From assembly GCF_014850975.1 (NCBI RefSeq), contig NZ_JACXST010000001.1, positions 1,550,001 through 1,614,000 of the forward strand: a DNA stretch of 64,000 bases, read 5' to 3'. Position 1 is the first letter of the stretch; every line of letters begins with the position of its first letter. This DNA is from Methylomonas fluvii (lineage in GTDB: Bacteria; Pseudomonadota; Gammaproteobacteria; Methylococcales; Methylomonadaceae). Shown here piece after piece: positions 1-8,020 of the stretch. The notes beneath the pieces are model-generated. The model was not told where the DNA came from. It searched no databases and saw only the letters and a program-made list of their open reading frames with translations. The position numbers and the translations under genes were made by a program.

Positions 1-367
1 AGTAACGCAGGTTTTTGCCCAATGGAATCGGCTTGCCGCCTTCTATGCCGGCGAACAATGCCGAAGTCGGCGACGTCAGCACGCATTGGCCGGCGCGGGT
101 TTCCAATTGCTTGGCTAGGCCCTTGCCGCCCATCGCGTAAATCATGATGGCGACACCGGGGCGTCCGTCGGGCGTTTCGTTCGGGCTCAACACCCGTTCG
201 ATACCCGCCTCGCAACCGCAAGCAATTACAGAGGTCGCGAAGCCGGTCATGGCCTGAGCGGAAATCATCGCCCATTTTTCATTCTGAGCGGTGATGATAG
301 CCCGCGTTGCCTTCATCGGAAAGGCTTCCGCAAAGGTTTTGTCTATGGTTACGCCATTAATAATCAT
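1..367 (-). CDS. fhcD: Formylmethanofuran:H4MPT formyltransferase, N-terminal part (cut by window edge)
   Basis: Partial gene; the 122 N-terminal residues are visible and the rest lies before base 1. The product (Ftr/FhcD) moves a formyl group between tetrahydromethanopterin and methanofuran in the oxidation of formaldehyde to formate. The translation starts MIINGVTIDKTFAEAFPMKA and contains MTGFATSVIACGCEAGIER and a conserved ETPDGRPGVA stretch, typical of the family. Its ATG (367-365) overlaps the fhcA stop as ATGA, so the two are translationally coupled. In methylotrophs fhcC usually follows, which would lie outside the window. Confidence 0.95.
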   Translation of the reverse strand, partial: MIINGVTIDKTFAEAFPMKATRAIITAQNEKWAMISAQAMTGFATSVIACGCEAGIERVLSPNETPDGRPGVAIMIYAMGGKGLAKQLETRAGQCVLTSPTSALFAGIEGGKPIPLGKNLRY

Positions 368-2028
368 GCTGCACCTCGCAACGGATGTGCCGTCAAACTG
401 CCGCGCCCGTCTTCGCTAATTTCGTCGTCGCTGATTTTAAAGTTGCCGAGTTTCATGGTCAGGTATTTGTCGAAATAAGGTTTGAGGTCTTTTTCGATGG
501 ATAAATCGTAGTCCGGTTTGACGATGTGGGTGGTGCCCCAGGTGACTTTCACCACTTCGCCGTCTTTGACGACCAGTTCGCCGTCCTTGAATACATAATC
601 CGGTTTGGTGAACATGGTCTGACGGTCCGGGTTTTCGGTGTAGACAGTGATGTCGGCGAAATTGCCGGCACTCAAAGCGCCGCGGTCTTTCAAGCCGATG
701 ATGCGGGCGGCGCCGGCGCGGGTCATGATGGCGATTTCGTTTAGCGTGTATTCGCGCTCGATCGAGGCCAGCGTGGTCATTTTCTGTGCTTCTGGATGGA
801 TGGTCGCCAGCATGTCGTTACGGAAGCTCCGGTCCATCAGCAAGCGGATCAAATGCGGATAGCTGGTGAAAGGCGCGCCGTTGGGGTGGTCGGTGGTCAG
901 GAAGATACGCCAGGGGTCTTCGACCAGCAGGAAAATTTCCAGACCGATGGCCCATTGCAAGGCGTTGACGAAGTTCTGATCCTTGTATTTGAACGGCACC
1001 ACGCCGCAGCCGGCGTCGCATTCGATATCCATGCATACCCATTTATTGGGGCTGGCGAAGCGATGGTTGGCGTGCTGGCGCATGTTGTCGCCGGAGGCGG
1101 TGACGGTTTGGCCGAACAGGATTTGACCGACGTCGGCGGTGATATTTGGATTACTGTTGATCGCCTCGGCGATTTGCGCGGCGCCAGAGGAGAATTTGAA
1201 ATCGCCTTCTTTACCGTAGCTATGGAACTGAATATGCGTCAAGTGCATTGGCAAACCGTCAATACCTTTGATGGTATTTAAGGTGGTTTCCAGATTGCCC
1301 GGTACACCCAAGTTGCAGCCATGCACATGTAAAGGATGAGTGATGCCGAGTTCTTGCACCGCTTTAGCTAAGGTTTGCAAGATTTGACGGGGCGTGACAT
1401 CGTAATGGCTGTTTTTCTCGTCCAGATCCAGCTTGCGCTGGTTGAATTTGAACGCATTGATGCCGCCGGCATTGACCACCTTGATGCCGATGCCTTTGGC
1501 GGCATTCAGCGTCCAGGCCACGTAATCATTGATGGCTTTTTGATCTTTGTTGGCGGTCATCATGCGCAGTAGAAAATCGTCGCTGCCTAGCATCACGTAG
1601 CCGCCTTTGTCCACAATCGGCGTATCGCCCATTTCCATATGTGCTTGGCGAGCGTTGATCGGCAAAACCGCCGGTTCGAAGCAGGCGGTGTAGCCCATTT
1701 CTGCGTAGCGGTAGCCTGCTACATAAGTACTGGGCATCGCGTGACCGTTACCGGAACGGGTAATCGATGTGCGGTGCACCGGGTCCTGGCGATGGTCTTC
1801 CGGCAACAGGGTGCGGGCGATATTGCCTTTGCCGCCGCCGATATGGGTGTGCATGTCGATCGCGCCGGACATGACCACTTTGCCGCGCAAATCGTATTCT
1901 TTATCAACCGGTCTGCCGTCTTTTGGCACATCGATAATGCGGCCGTCCTGCACGTAAATGTCTTGCTGTTGTCCGTCGATGCCGCTGGCCGGATCGTAAA
2001 CGGTTCCACCTGTAAGTTTTATCAGCAT
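364..2028 (-). CDS. fhcA: Formyltransferase/hydrolase complex subunit A (formylmethanofuran hydrolase)
   Basis: A 554-residue amidohydrolase-fold protein, the FwdA/FmdA homologue of methylotrophs. In the Fhc complex it hydrolyses formylmethanofuran to formate. Metal-site motifs are present: HTH at residues 60-62, the lysine-bearing GIKVVNAGG near 181-189 (candidate for the carbamylated lysine, K183 or K178), HVHG at 234-237 and TTDHPNG with Asp379. The gene lies 10 bases after fhcB and overlaps fhcD by 4 bases, giving the order fhcB-fhcA-fhcD on the minus strand. Length and motifs fit an intact enzyme. Confidence 0.95.
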   Translation of the reverse strand: MLIKLTGGTVYDPASGIDGQQQDIYVQDGRIIDVPKDGRPVDKEYDLRGKVVMSGAIDMHTHIGGGKGNIARTLLPEDHRQDPVHRTSITRSGNGHAMPSTYVAGYRYAEMGYTACFEPAVLPINARQAHMEMGDTPIVDKGGYVMLGSDDFLLRMMTANKDQKAINDYVAWTLNAAKGIGIKVVNAGGINAFKFNQRKLDLDEKNSHYDVTPRQILQTLAKAVQELGITHPLHVHGCNLGVPGNLETTLNTIKGIDGLPMHLTHIQFHSYGKEGDFKFSSGAAQIAEAINSNPNITADVGQILFGQTVTASGDNMRQHANHRFASPNKWVCMDIECDAGCGVVPFKYKDQNFVNALQWAIGLEIFLLVEDPWRIFLTTDHPNGAPFTSYPHLIRLLMDRSFRNDMLATIHPEAQKMTTLASIEREYTLNEIAIMTRAGAARIIGLKDRGALSAGNFADITVYTENPDRQTMFTKPDYVFKDGELVVKDGEVVKVTWGTTHIVKPDYDLSIEKDLKPYFDKYLTMKLGNFKISDDEISEDGRGSLTAHPLRGAA

Positions 2029-2038
2029 GTGTTTGATC

Positions 2039-3298
2039 CTAAAGTGCTTGTTCGATAGCGGTCAGGACTTCGGCGGTACTGGGCAGGCCGGAGTCGCGCA
2101 ATTTTTTCAGCCGGATCGCCACCACGTTATCCAGGCGGTAGGCATGGCCGGAGTGGTCGATGCCGGGCGTGCCAACGGGAATAAACACATCCGGTTCTTT
2201 CTCAAATTTCATGCCGGAGCGACCGATGACGATGGTCGGTAAGTCGGTTTTTGGGGGCTGTGCGCTGCTGTTAAACGCCTGAACCCAGACCAAAACATCG
2301 GCTTCGCGGCTATTTAGCAGCGCTTGCGTGTCGTAGAGGTAGGGATCGTACTCGGGGTAACCACGGGCAAAATTGACGCGCGCCGGGTAGCCGGTGGTCC
2401 AGCCGCAGACTTGGTTGGCGGTTTGGTCACCTTCCTTGCCGCCCAACGGAAAACCGGAACAGCGGGTGCCTAATTGGTTCAGGTCTTTAACGATATTACA
2501 CAGCGTTTGCACGGTCAGCTCGGCTTGATCGAATGCCAATGCCGCCGCGCCCCAGAGAATGACGCCGTAGTGTGCGGCCTTCAGTTTGTCGGCGATAAGC
2601 TGTAGTTCGCTAATGGCAATGCCGGCGACGCTTTGTACGTGTAGCAAGTGGCCTTTAACCAGGGCCGACAAGGCGGCAGTCACATCCGGTAAGTCGGCAT
2701 CAGCACAAGGTAGTACGCGGGCTTTTTGGCCGGTCGGAGAAGTTGAAGCGTTTCCTGACGGTGCTTTACCCAGATAAATAATTTCCCGGTTGGCAGTGCT
2801 GTCGAGGAACATGGCTTCCTCATTCCACAAATACTTCTCGAAAAAGCGCGGGGCAAAGGCTTCCAGATCGGTGCCGACTACCAGTAATAAATCGCAACGG
2901 TTTTTCAGTTCGGCTAATGTGGTATTCATCCAGCCGGAGTCCTGCAAAGCCAGTAAATTGCGGCGTGCGTTATTAAAATTCATGTTATCGACCACTGCGC
3001 CGCTCTTGTCGGCTAAAGCCAGCAGGGCGCGCATGCCGTTAACATCGGTCGCGCAGCCGCCTATCACAGGCTGATGGGTGTTTCGTAACAATTCCGCTGC
3101 TTTAGTGGCCGCCGCTTCCAAACTTGCTGCCTGCCCGGCAATGCGCGGCGAGGTGTCCGCTATAGCCTGTTCGAATGCCGGTGTATTAACCGAGCAACCG
3201 TTTGCGGTCACTTTCAAGGTTGTGCCGTCCACCTGTATGCTCAGGTCGTCGGTACCAATGCCGCAAAACGGGCTGGGTACCTCGGTTATTTCAGTCAT
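2039..3298 (-). CDS. fhcB: Formyltransferase/hydrolase complex subunit B
   Basis: A 419-residue FwdB/FmdB-like subunit. I chose the ATG at 3298 (MTEITEVPSPFCGIG); an in-frame upstream extension to 3406 would run into the preceding gene. In methanogens this subunit carries molybdopterin or tungstopterin and an N-terminal 4Fe-4S site. Here only one cysteine (C12, in PFCGIGTDD) remains where the multi-cysteine motif would be. That agrees with the established view that the bacterial Fhc complex is a hydrolase without the redox centre. It forms one transcription unit with the dehydratase upstream and fhcA downstream. Confidence 0.93.
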   Translation of the reverse strand: MTEITEVPSPFCGIGTDDLSIQVDGTTLKVTANGCSVNTPAFEQAIADTSPRIAGQAASLEAAATKAAELLRNTHQPVIGGCATDVNGMRALLALADKSGAVVDNMNFNNARRNLLALQDSGWMNTTLAELKNRCDLLLVVGTDLEAFAPRFFEKYLWNEEAMFLDSTANREIIYLGKAPSGNASTSPTGQKARVLPCADADLPDVTAALSALVKGHLLHVQSVAGIAISELQLIADKLKAAHYGVILWGAAALAFDQAELTVQTLCNIVKDLNQLGTRCSGFPLGGKEGDQTANQVCGWTTGYPARVNFARGYPEYDPYLYDTQALLNSREADVLVWVQAFNSSAQPPKTDLPTIVIGRSGMKFEKEPDVFIPVGTPGIDHSGHAYRLDNVVAIRLKKLRDSGLPSTAEVLTAIEQAL

Positions 3299-3308
3299 GG
3301 AAAAGTCC

Positions 3309-3686
3309 TCAATCTTTTTTAATATATTTGAATCGTGGATCGTCGGGCGTGCCTTCCAGGATGCCTGCGGAGGTTTCCGCTGCATCCCACAGCAACACGT
3401 CTTCAATTTTTTTGGCTAGTAGAAAATCTTTATCAGTGATGCCTTTTGCCGAATGCGTGACTAGCTTGACGATCACGAATGCATAGGAAACAGTTAAATC
3501 CGGGTGGTGCCAGGCTTTTTCCGCCAAGTGGCCGACCGTGTTGACCACCATTAAAGTCGCTTTCCAACCGCTGGTCTTGATTTTACGGCGGATCCAGCCA
3601 TTCTCGTAATACCAGTGCGGCAATTCCTGCGTTAAACGCTCGGCGATTTCGGTCTCGCTATAGACCTTGGCGGTATCGTGCGACAT
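3309..3686 (-). CDS. phhB: Pterin-4a-carbinolamine dehydratase
   Basis: A 125-residue PCD/DCoH family protein. The signature is visible: HHP at residues 60-62 and L-x-T-H at 75-78 followed by KGIT and an Asp (VTHSAKGITDKD). Family members dehydrate 4a-hydroxy-tetrahydropterins. The gene sits 10 bases upstream of fhcB and reads the same way. No phenylalanine hydroxylase gene is visible nearby, so a role in maintaining or making the methanopterin cofactor of this operon is more likely than phenylalanine catabolism. That link is an inference from position. Confidence 0.85.
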   Translation of the reverse strand: MSHDTAKVYSETEIAERLTQELPHWYYENGWIRRKIKTSGWKATLMVVNTVGHLAEKAWHHPDLTVSYAFVIVKLVTHSAKGITDKDFLLAKKIEDVLLWDAAETSAGILEGTPDDPRFKYIKKD

Positions 3687-3837
3687 CGTTTATCCCCCGG
3701 GATTGAAGTGACTCGGCATTCTATCGCACAGTTTAGTCGGTGTCTTTACGGTGTACAGGTGTTTGGCTGGATTTCAGCGCCAATTGTCGGCAACTGGAGG
3801 GGGCTTTTTTTAACAGGCTTGCTTAGGCGGGTTGAGG

Positions 3838-3861
3838 GAATGCCTCGGCGCAGAGGCATTC
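3838..3861 (-). terminator. Hairpin downstream of sspB
   Basis: A perfect 9-bp inverted repeat (GAATGCCTC / GAGGCATTC) with a 6-base loop, beginning 17 bases past the sspB stop. There is no run of T immediately after it on the minus strand, so it may stop transcription weakly or only protect the mRNA end. Confidence 0.4.
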
Positions 3862-3878
3862 ATCTCGGCATGCGTTTG

Positions 3879-4262
3879 CTATTTAACCACTCTTAATTGC
3901 GGTTTTTGCGGAGGTTTGGGTTCTGTCGGTGTCGGCGGGGCTTCGTCCTCATTCTCTTCCGGGTCGAAAATCATACCCTTGCCGTTCTCCTTGGCATAGA
4001 TGGCCAACACCGCTTTGCACGGCGTGATAATGCGCATGGGTTTGCCGGAAAATCGGGCGTTGAATTGGATTTCTTCATTGCCCAGCACCAAGCCTTGAAT
4101 GGCTTCCGGGCGCATATTCAGCACGATTCGACCGTCCTCCACGAAGTCGCCCGGCAGCGTTACGCCAGGGTAGTCGGCATTGACTAACAGATGGGGGGTC
4201 AGGCTGTTGTCGACGATCCATTCGTAGATGGAGCGAATCAGATAGGGTTTAAGTGGGGTCAT
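3879..4262 (-). CDS. sspB: ClpXP protease specificity-enhancing factor SspB
   Basis: A 127-residue adaptor that binds ssrA-tagged and some other substrates and delivers them to ClpXP. The N-terminal substrate-binding domain (YLIRSIYEWI, LNMRPEAI, FNARFSGKP) occupies about residues 5-95. A flexible acidic and proline-rich linker follows, ending in LRVVK, the typical ClpX-docking tail. Its ATG overlaps the sspA stop by 4 bases (ATGA), the usual sspA-sspB operon. Confidence 0.95.
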   Translation of the reverse strand: MTPLKPYLIRSIYEWIVDNSLTPHLLVNADYPGVTLPGDFVEDGRIVLNMRPEAIQGLVLGNEEIQFNARFSGKPMRIITPCKAVLAIYAKENGKGMIFDPEENEDEAPPTPTEPKPPQKPQLRVVK

Positions 4263-4897
4263 TTGCTTGGGGCTTGCATCATGTCTTTTTCTTCGCGGCT
4301 CAGGCTTTCTTGAAAAGCCCGTCTGGAGAAAAGTCGGTTGGCGTAGGCAGTGATGCCTTTGCCTAGGCCGGCAATATCAATGCCGATGCTTGGTAGTCGC
4401 CACAAGAATGGCGCCATCGCACAATCGATCAGAGAATACTCCTCGCTCATAAAATATGGCGAGGCTTCAAATACCGGCGCGGCAGCCATCAAACTTTCGC
4501 GGAGCTGCTTTTTTGCTTTGGCGGCTTTTTTGTCACCGTTGACCAGAACGTCATCCAGTAGCGGATACCACTCCTGGTCGATGCGTTTTATCAGCATCCG
4601 GGCGTTGGCGCGGGAGACCGGGTCCATTTGATGCAAGGCGGGGTGAGGGAAGCGTTCATCCAGATATTCCATGATGATGCGGGCGTCGTACAGCACTAAG
4701 TCGCGTTCTACGAAAGTCGGGGCATTACCGTTGGGGTTCAGTTCCAGCAGATCTTCCGGTGGGTCATTCGGGTCGAAAAACTCAACTTCCGCAGGCACGC
4801 CTTTTTCGTAAACAACTAGCCTAGCGCAGTGGCTCATTATGCAGGCTGGCGATGAAAAAAGAGTCATTGCGGATTTTCGGCTGGTGATGTTTGCCAC
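4259..4897 (-). CDS. sspA: Stringent starvation protein A (glutathione-S-transferase fold)
   Basis: A 212-residue RNA-polymerase-associated protein with a thioredoxin-like N-terminal domain (about residues 9-85, with LNPNGNAPTFVERDLVLYDARII) and an all-helical GST C-terminal domain. SspA acts as a transcription regulator in stationary phase and acid stress in related bacteria. The Met1 start is kept although an internal ATG exists at residue 11, because the leader is similar in length to related proteins. It forms an operon with sspB. Confidence 0.93.
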   Translation of the reverse strand: MANITSRKSAMTLFSSPACIMSHCARLVVYEKGVPAEVEFFDPNDPPEDLLELNPNGNAPTFVERDLVLYDARIIMEYLDERFPHPALHQMDPVSRANARMLIKRIDQEWYPLLDDVLVNGDKKAAKAKKQLRESLMAAAPVFEASPYFMSEEYSLIDCAMAPFLWRLPSIGIDIAGLGKGITAYANRLFSRRAFQESLSREEKDMMQAPSK

Positions 4898-5041
4898 GAA
4901 GTGAACCTCTTTGAGTAACAGGATTTAAACCGGGGCAGATTGTAGCATGGATGTTGGGGCTTTTGGGGGCGATGCCGGACGCATACGCCCGTTGAAAATA
5001 ACGGGCTGCACTCGGCTATTTTAAACGGCTTGCCGCACTAT

Positions 5042-5683
5042 TTAGCCTAGTTTTACGATGATGTCTTCCAGTACATTCGCGGTGGCATGAACCTTGTCGG
5101 CGGCATTGGACAAATGCCGGTAAAGTTCGCGTTGTTTAAACATATTCAAGTAGTCTTCGCCTTGGAATAAATCGGCGATGGCCTTGCGGTATATCTTCTC
5201 GACGCGGCGCTCCGAATGGCGGGCGGCAAAGGCGTGTTGTTCGGCCTCGGCGGGGTGCTTGCCCAATACCGCAAAGCCGCGCTCCAGCGCTTTGATGCCC
5301 ACTTGCAACTCGATGACCATCGCTTGCGAATGGCTGTCGGGGTTCAGTTCGAGGGCTTCCATCTCGTTATAGGTGCTTTTGCAATAGGTGACGATGCTGT
5401 CCATGGAGGCGATGGCGCGATAAATGTCTTCCCGATCAATCGGCGTGGCAAACGAGCTGTTAAGTTCGTGCAGATTGTGCATGCGGATCCGGTCGGCTTC
5501 GTGCTCGTCTTCTTTCAGCATCTTGCCGGCTTCGACTGATTCGCTGGCCATGAAACGAACCAGGTTATCGACGGTGACGCAGACCTGCTGGCACTGTTGG
5601 TGCAGCAATAGATAAAAGTCGGCGGTTTTCGGGAATATTCTCTGAAACAGCCGCGAGGCCAGTGAAAGCTTGGGGGATGACAT
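5042..5683 (-). CDS. DUF47 / PhoU-like phosphate transport accessory protein
   Basis: A 213-residue all-helical protein of the DUF47 family (TIGR00153), distantly related to PhoU. It starts MSSPKLSLASRLFQRIFPKT and keeps the helical repeats with acidic patches such as EDEHEADRIR. Genes of this family nearly always sit beside low-affinity phosphate transporters, and here it follows the Pit gene after 14 bases. A role in controlling phosphate uptake is inferred from family and position. Confidence 0.88.
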   Translation of the reverse strand: MSSPKLSLASRLFQRIFPKTADFYLLLHQQCQQVCVTVDNLVRFMASESVEAGKMLKEDEHEADRIRMHNLHELNSSFATPIDREDIYRAIASMDSIVTYCKSTYNEMEALELNPDSHSQAMVIELQVGIKALERGFAVLGKHPAEAEQHAFAARHSERRVEKIYRKAIADLFQGEDYLNMFKQRELYRHLSNAADKVHATANVLEDIIVKLG

Positions 5684-5697
5684 GAAGATTGCAGCGG

Positions 5698-6732
5698 CTA
5701 TTTAAGGAAGTAGTCGAATATCAGAAAACTAATGCAGGCGATCATGGCAGAGCCGGGGATGGTGATCAGCCAGGTTCGTAAAATTTCCAAGGCTTTTCCC
5801 CAGCGCACCGCTCTTGGGCGATCAGAGGCGCCAATACCCATGATGGCCGATGCCACTACATGCGTCGTGGACACCGGGGCGCCGAGTAGTGAGCTGCCGA
5901 AAATAGTCAGGCATGCGCTCAGTTGTGCGTTTAGCGCGTGGATTGGGCGAATTTTATAGATGGCAAAACCCAAGGTCCGCACAATGCGCCAGCCGCCGGT
6001 CAGCACGCCGGCGGTCATCGCGCAGGCGCAAAACAGCATCACCCAGCCCGGCACTTTAAAGCTGTCGATTTCTCCGCTAAGCAACAAAATCAAGGTCAAC
6101 ACGCCCATGCTTTTTTGTGCGTCGTTGGCGCCGTGCGAAAAGGCCAGTGCGGCGGCGGTCAGCCACTGGGCGTTACGAAGTTGGCGATTAATACTTGGCG
6201 ATGCGGACCGCAATAAGAACATCGTTAGTCGCTGAATGACAAAGCCCACCAGAAAGCCCAGGACAGGCGAGAGCAATAAAGCCAGTAGAATTTTGCTGAA
6301 GCCATGTATTCCGCCGTCGCTTAAAGCGTTGAATCCCCAGTCTATGGGGTCGCTGCCTATGCCGATTAGCGTGGCGCCGATCAAACCGCCCATCAGCGCG
6401 TGTGAGGAAGATGACGGTAAGCCGCGCCACCAGGTAAACAAATTCCAGAATACTGCGGCGAAAAGCCCGGAGACTACGATTAACAGCGCATCCGCTTTGG
6501 GAATGGCGGATAGATCCAGCAGGGTGCCGACTGTATTGGCGACGGCGGTTCCGCCCAGCAGCGGCCCCAGGAATTCGAAGATTGCCACCACCAAAACCGC
6601 CTGCACCGGCGTCATCGCGCGCGAGGCGATGACGCTGGCAATGATATTGGAGGCATCATGAAAACCGTTGGTGTAATCAAATACCAGTACAATGATGATC
6701 GCAACACCGATAAACGGAACCAATGCCTCCAA
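5698..6732 (-). CDS. pit: PiT-family low-affinity inorganic phosphate transporter
   Basis: A 344-residue integral membrane protein with about ten hydrophobic segments. The duplicated PiT signature is present: FDYTNGFHDASNIIA near residues 23-37 and FSHGANDAQKSMGV in the second half. The duplicated GAPVSTTHV / LPSSSSHAL motifs are also visible. It moves phosphate together with protons or divalent-metal-phosphate complexes across the inner membrane. It is co-transcribed with the downstream DUF47 gene. Confidence 0.93.
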   Translation of the reverse strand: MEALVPFIGVAIIIVLVFDYTNGFHDASNIIASVIASRAMTPVQAVLVVAIFEFLGPLLGGTAVANTVGTLLDLSAIPKADALLIVVSGLFAAVFWNLFTWWRGLPSSSSHALMGGLIGATLIGIGSDPIDWGFNALSDGGIHGFSKILLALLLSPVLGFLVGFVIQRLTMFLLRSASPSINRQLRNAQWLTAAALAFSHGANDAQKSMGVLTLILLLSGEIDSFKVPGWVMLFCACAMTAGVLTGGWRIVRTLGFAIYKIRPIHALNAQLSACLTIFGSSLLGAPVSTTHVVASAIMGIGASDRPRAVRWGKALEILRTWLITIPGSAMIACISFLIFDYFLK

Positions 6733-6754
6733 AATGGTGACGGCTTAACGCGGA

Positions 6755-7147
6755 TTAATTGACGACGTTATGCCCGCGCTGTCTCAGGCAGTTGCGATAG
6801 GCATTTTTGTAGCGGTCGTTGGTTTGTATGCCTTGCTGAGCGCCGCCGCCGATACCGCCGGCCGCCGCACCAATGGCTGCGCCGGTGCCGGGGTTGCCGA
6901 CTACCGCGCCAATGGCCGCGCCGCCTGCAGCGCCTATCAAGCCGCCGACCGCTGCGCCGGTCGCAGTGTCTTTAACAGTGCTGGCCGACTGCGAAGCCAG
7001 TTGTTCGCATTCCTGCATGTCTTGATTCAAACGGAACGCATTGGGATCGTTATAGGTGTCCACGGTGGGAGTCCAGCCGGTGGTGGTGGCGCAACCCGCA
7101 ACTAGCAAGCTGGTTGCTAAAATCGATTTAAGCGGTAATTTATGCAT
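6755..7147 (-). CDS. Glycine-zipper lipoprotein
   Basis: A 130-residue small lipoprotein. The N-terminus is a lipoprotein signal with lipobox LLVAGC (Cys19). Residues about 62-105 are a glycine zipper (GAAVGGLIGAAGGAAIGAVV and onward), a membrane-inserting pattern seen in SlyB/YMGG-type outer-membrane proteins. The tail has two further cysteine/arginine motifs (YRNCLRQRGH). It lies 22 bases downstream of the last plus-strand-independent signal for pit and could be transcribed ahead of it. The exact function is unknown. Confidence 0.8.
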   Translation of the reverse strand: MHKLPLKSILATSLLVAGCATTTGWTPTVDTYNDPNAFRLNQDMQECEQLASQSASTVKDTATGAAVGGLIGAAGGAAIGAVVGNPGTGAAIGAAAGGIGGGAQQGIQTNDRYKNAYRNCLRQRGHNVVN

Positions 7148-7235
7148 GACAAGTCTCCTTCAATAATGCTGAATGCATTGTTAGTGTTCCAGAGAGTAGT
7201 CCATTTTGCACTGTTTTGGAAATTTACAAGTCAAA

Positions 7236-7264
7236 TTGACACTGGCAAGCCTGTCACGTATGAT
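7236..7264 (+). promoter_or_regulatory. Sigma-70 promoter of rpmH
   Basis: A perfect -35 box TTGACA (7236-7241), a 17-base spacer and the -10 box TATGAT (7259-7264), one base off consensus. It lies 44 bases before the rpmH start, as expected for the strong promoter of this ribosomal operon. Confidence 0.8.
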
Positions 7265-7308
7265 TCGCAGCCTTTTTTATCCGTTTTTATCACCAAAGGC
7301 AGTAGCAC

Positions 7309-7443
7309 ATGAAAAGAACTTATCAACCCAGCAAACTTAAACGCGCTAGAACTCACGGCTTTCGTGCCAGAATGGCTACTGTGGGCGGTCGCAGAGTGAT
7401 CAATGCGCGCAGAGCTAAAGGCCGCGCATCGCTGACGGTTTAA
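7309..7443 (+). CDS. rpmH: 50S ribosomal protein L34
   Basis: A 44-residue, highly basic protein (starts [18 protein letters not shown], ends [10 protein letters not shown]) that matches L34 along its whole length. It is the first gene of the rpmH-rnpA-yidD-yidC-mnmE block. In many gammaproteobacteria dnaA lies just upstream, but here the upstream neighbour is the divergent lipoprotein gene, so the replication origin is not evident at this spot. Confidence 0.98.
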   Translation: MKRTYQPSKLKRARTHGFRARMATVGGRRVINARRAKGRASLTV

Positions 7444-7812
7444 TTGTCGGCGGAAGATTTCGGCTTTCCCGATCAGTATCGGCTAGGGACGCCCGCTGAG
7501 TATAAAAAAGTATTTACCAATCCCGTAAAGTCCACAGATAAATATTTTACGGTGTTGGCGACGAACAATATCCTGCCGCATCCGCGGCTGGGTTTGGCCA
7601 TCGCAAAAAAAACTATAAAAAAAGCAGTCGCACGGAACCGCATAAAAAGGGCTGTCAGGGAAAGTTTTAGATTACAGCGTCAACATATCGTCAGCATTGA
7701 TATTGTTGTTTTGGCACGAGGCGATGCAGCAAATGCAGCCTCGCCCATATTGAGGAAGTCATTGGAAAGGCATTGGCATAAACTGGTAGATCGATGCGAT
7801 TCCTGCTCATAA
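7444..7812 (+). CDS. rnpA: Ribonuclease P protein component
   Basis: A 122-residue basic protein. The RnpA signature [16 protein letters not shown] is in the middle, and the N-terminal half is a substrate-binding beta sheet. It partners the RNA subunit in removing 5' leaders from pre-tRNAs. The proposed start is a TTG immediately after the rpmH stop, so translation is probably coupled. A start slightly downstream cannot be excluded, but no internal ATG precedes the conserved region. It overlaps yidD by 19 bases. Confidence 0.95.
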   Translation: MSAEDFGFPDQYRLGTPAEYKKVFTNPVKSTDKYFTVLATNNILPHPRLGLAIAKKTIKKAVARNRIKRAVRESFRLQRQHIVSIDIVVLARGDAANAASPILRKSLERHWHKLVDRCDSCS

Positions 7813-8018
7813 CCCTGATCAAGGTTTACAAATACTTCATAAGTCCTTTGCTGGGACCCAGATGTCGTTTTTATCCCAGCTGTTCAAGTTATGGCTTAGA
7901 GGCAATCCAGATTCATGGTGCTTTCAAAGGCTCTTACCTCACGCTTCGACGATTATTGAAATGCCATCCGTTTCACGAGGGTGGCATCGATCCTGTTCCG
8001 GAAAAATTGAGTAAATAA
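7794..8018 (+). CDS. yidD: Membrane protein insertion efficiency factor YidD
   Basis: A 74-residue protein with an N-terminal amphipathic/hydrophobic helix ([20 protein letters not shown]). The three-cysteine family motif follows ([18 protein letters not shown], then [14 protein letters not shown]). YidD assists the YidC/Sec insertion machinery at the inner membrane. It overlaps rnpA and lies 2 bases before yidC. Confidence 0.95.
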   Translation: MRFLLITLIKVYKYFISPLLGPRCRFYPSCSSYGLEAIQIHGAFKGSYLTLRRLLKCHPFHEGGIDPVPEKLSK

Positions 8019-8020
8019 CA

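Noticed and set aside
7265-7308. Replication origin next to rpmH
   Set aside because: No dnaA gene and no cluster of DnaA boxes near it; the only near match to a box is within T-rich leader sequence.
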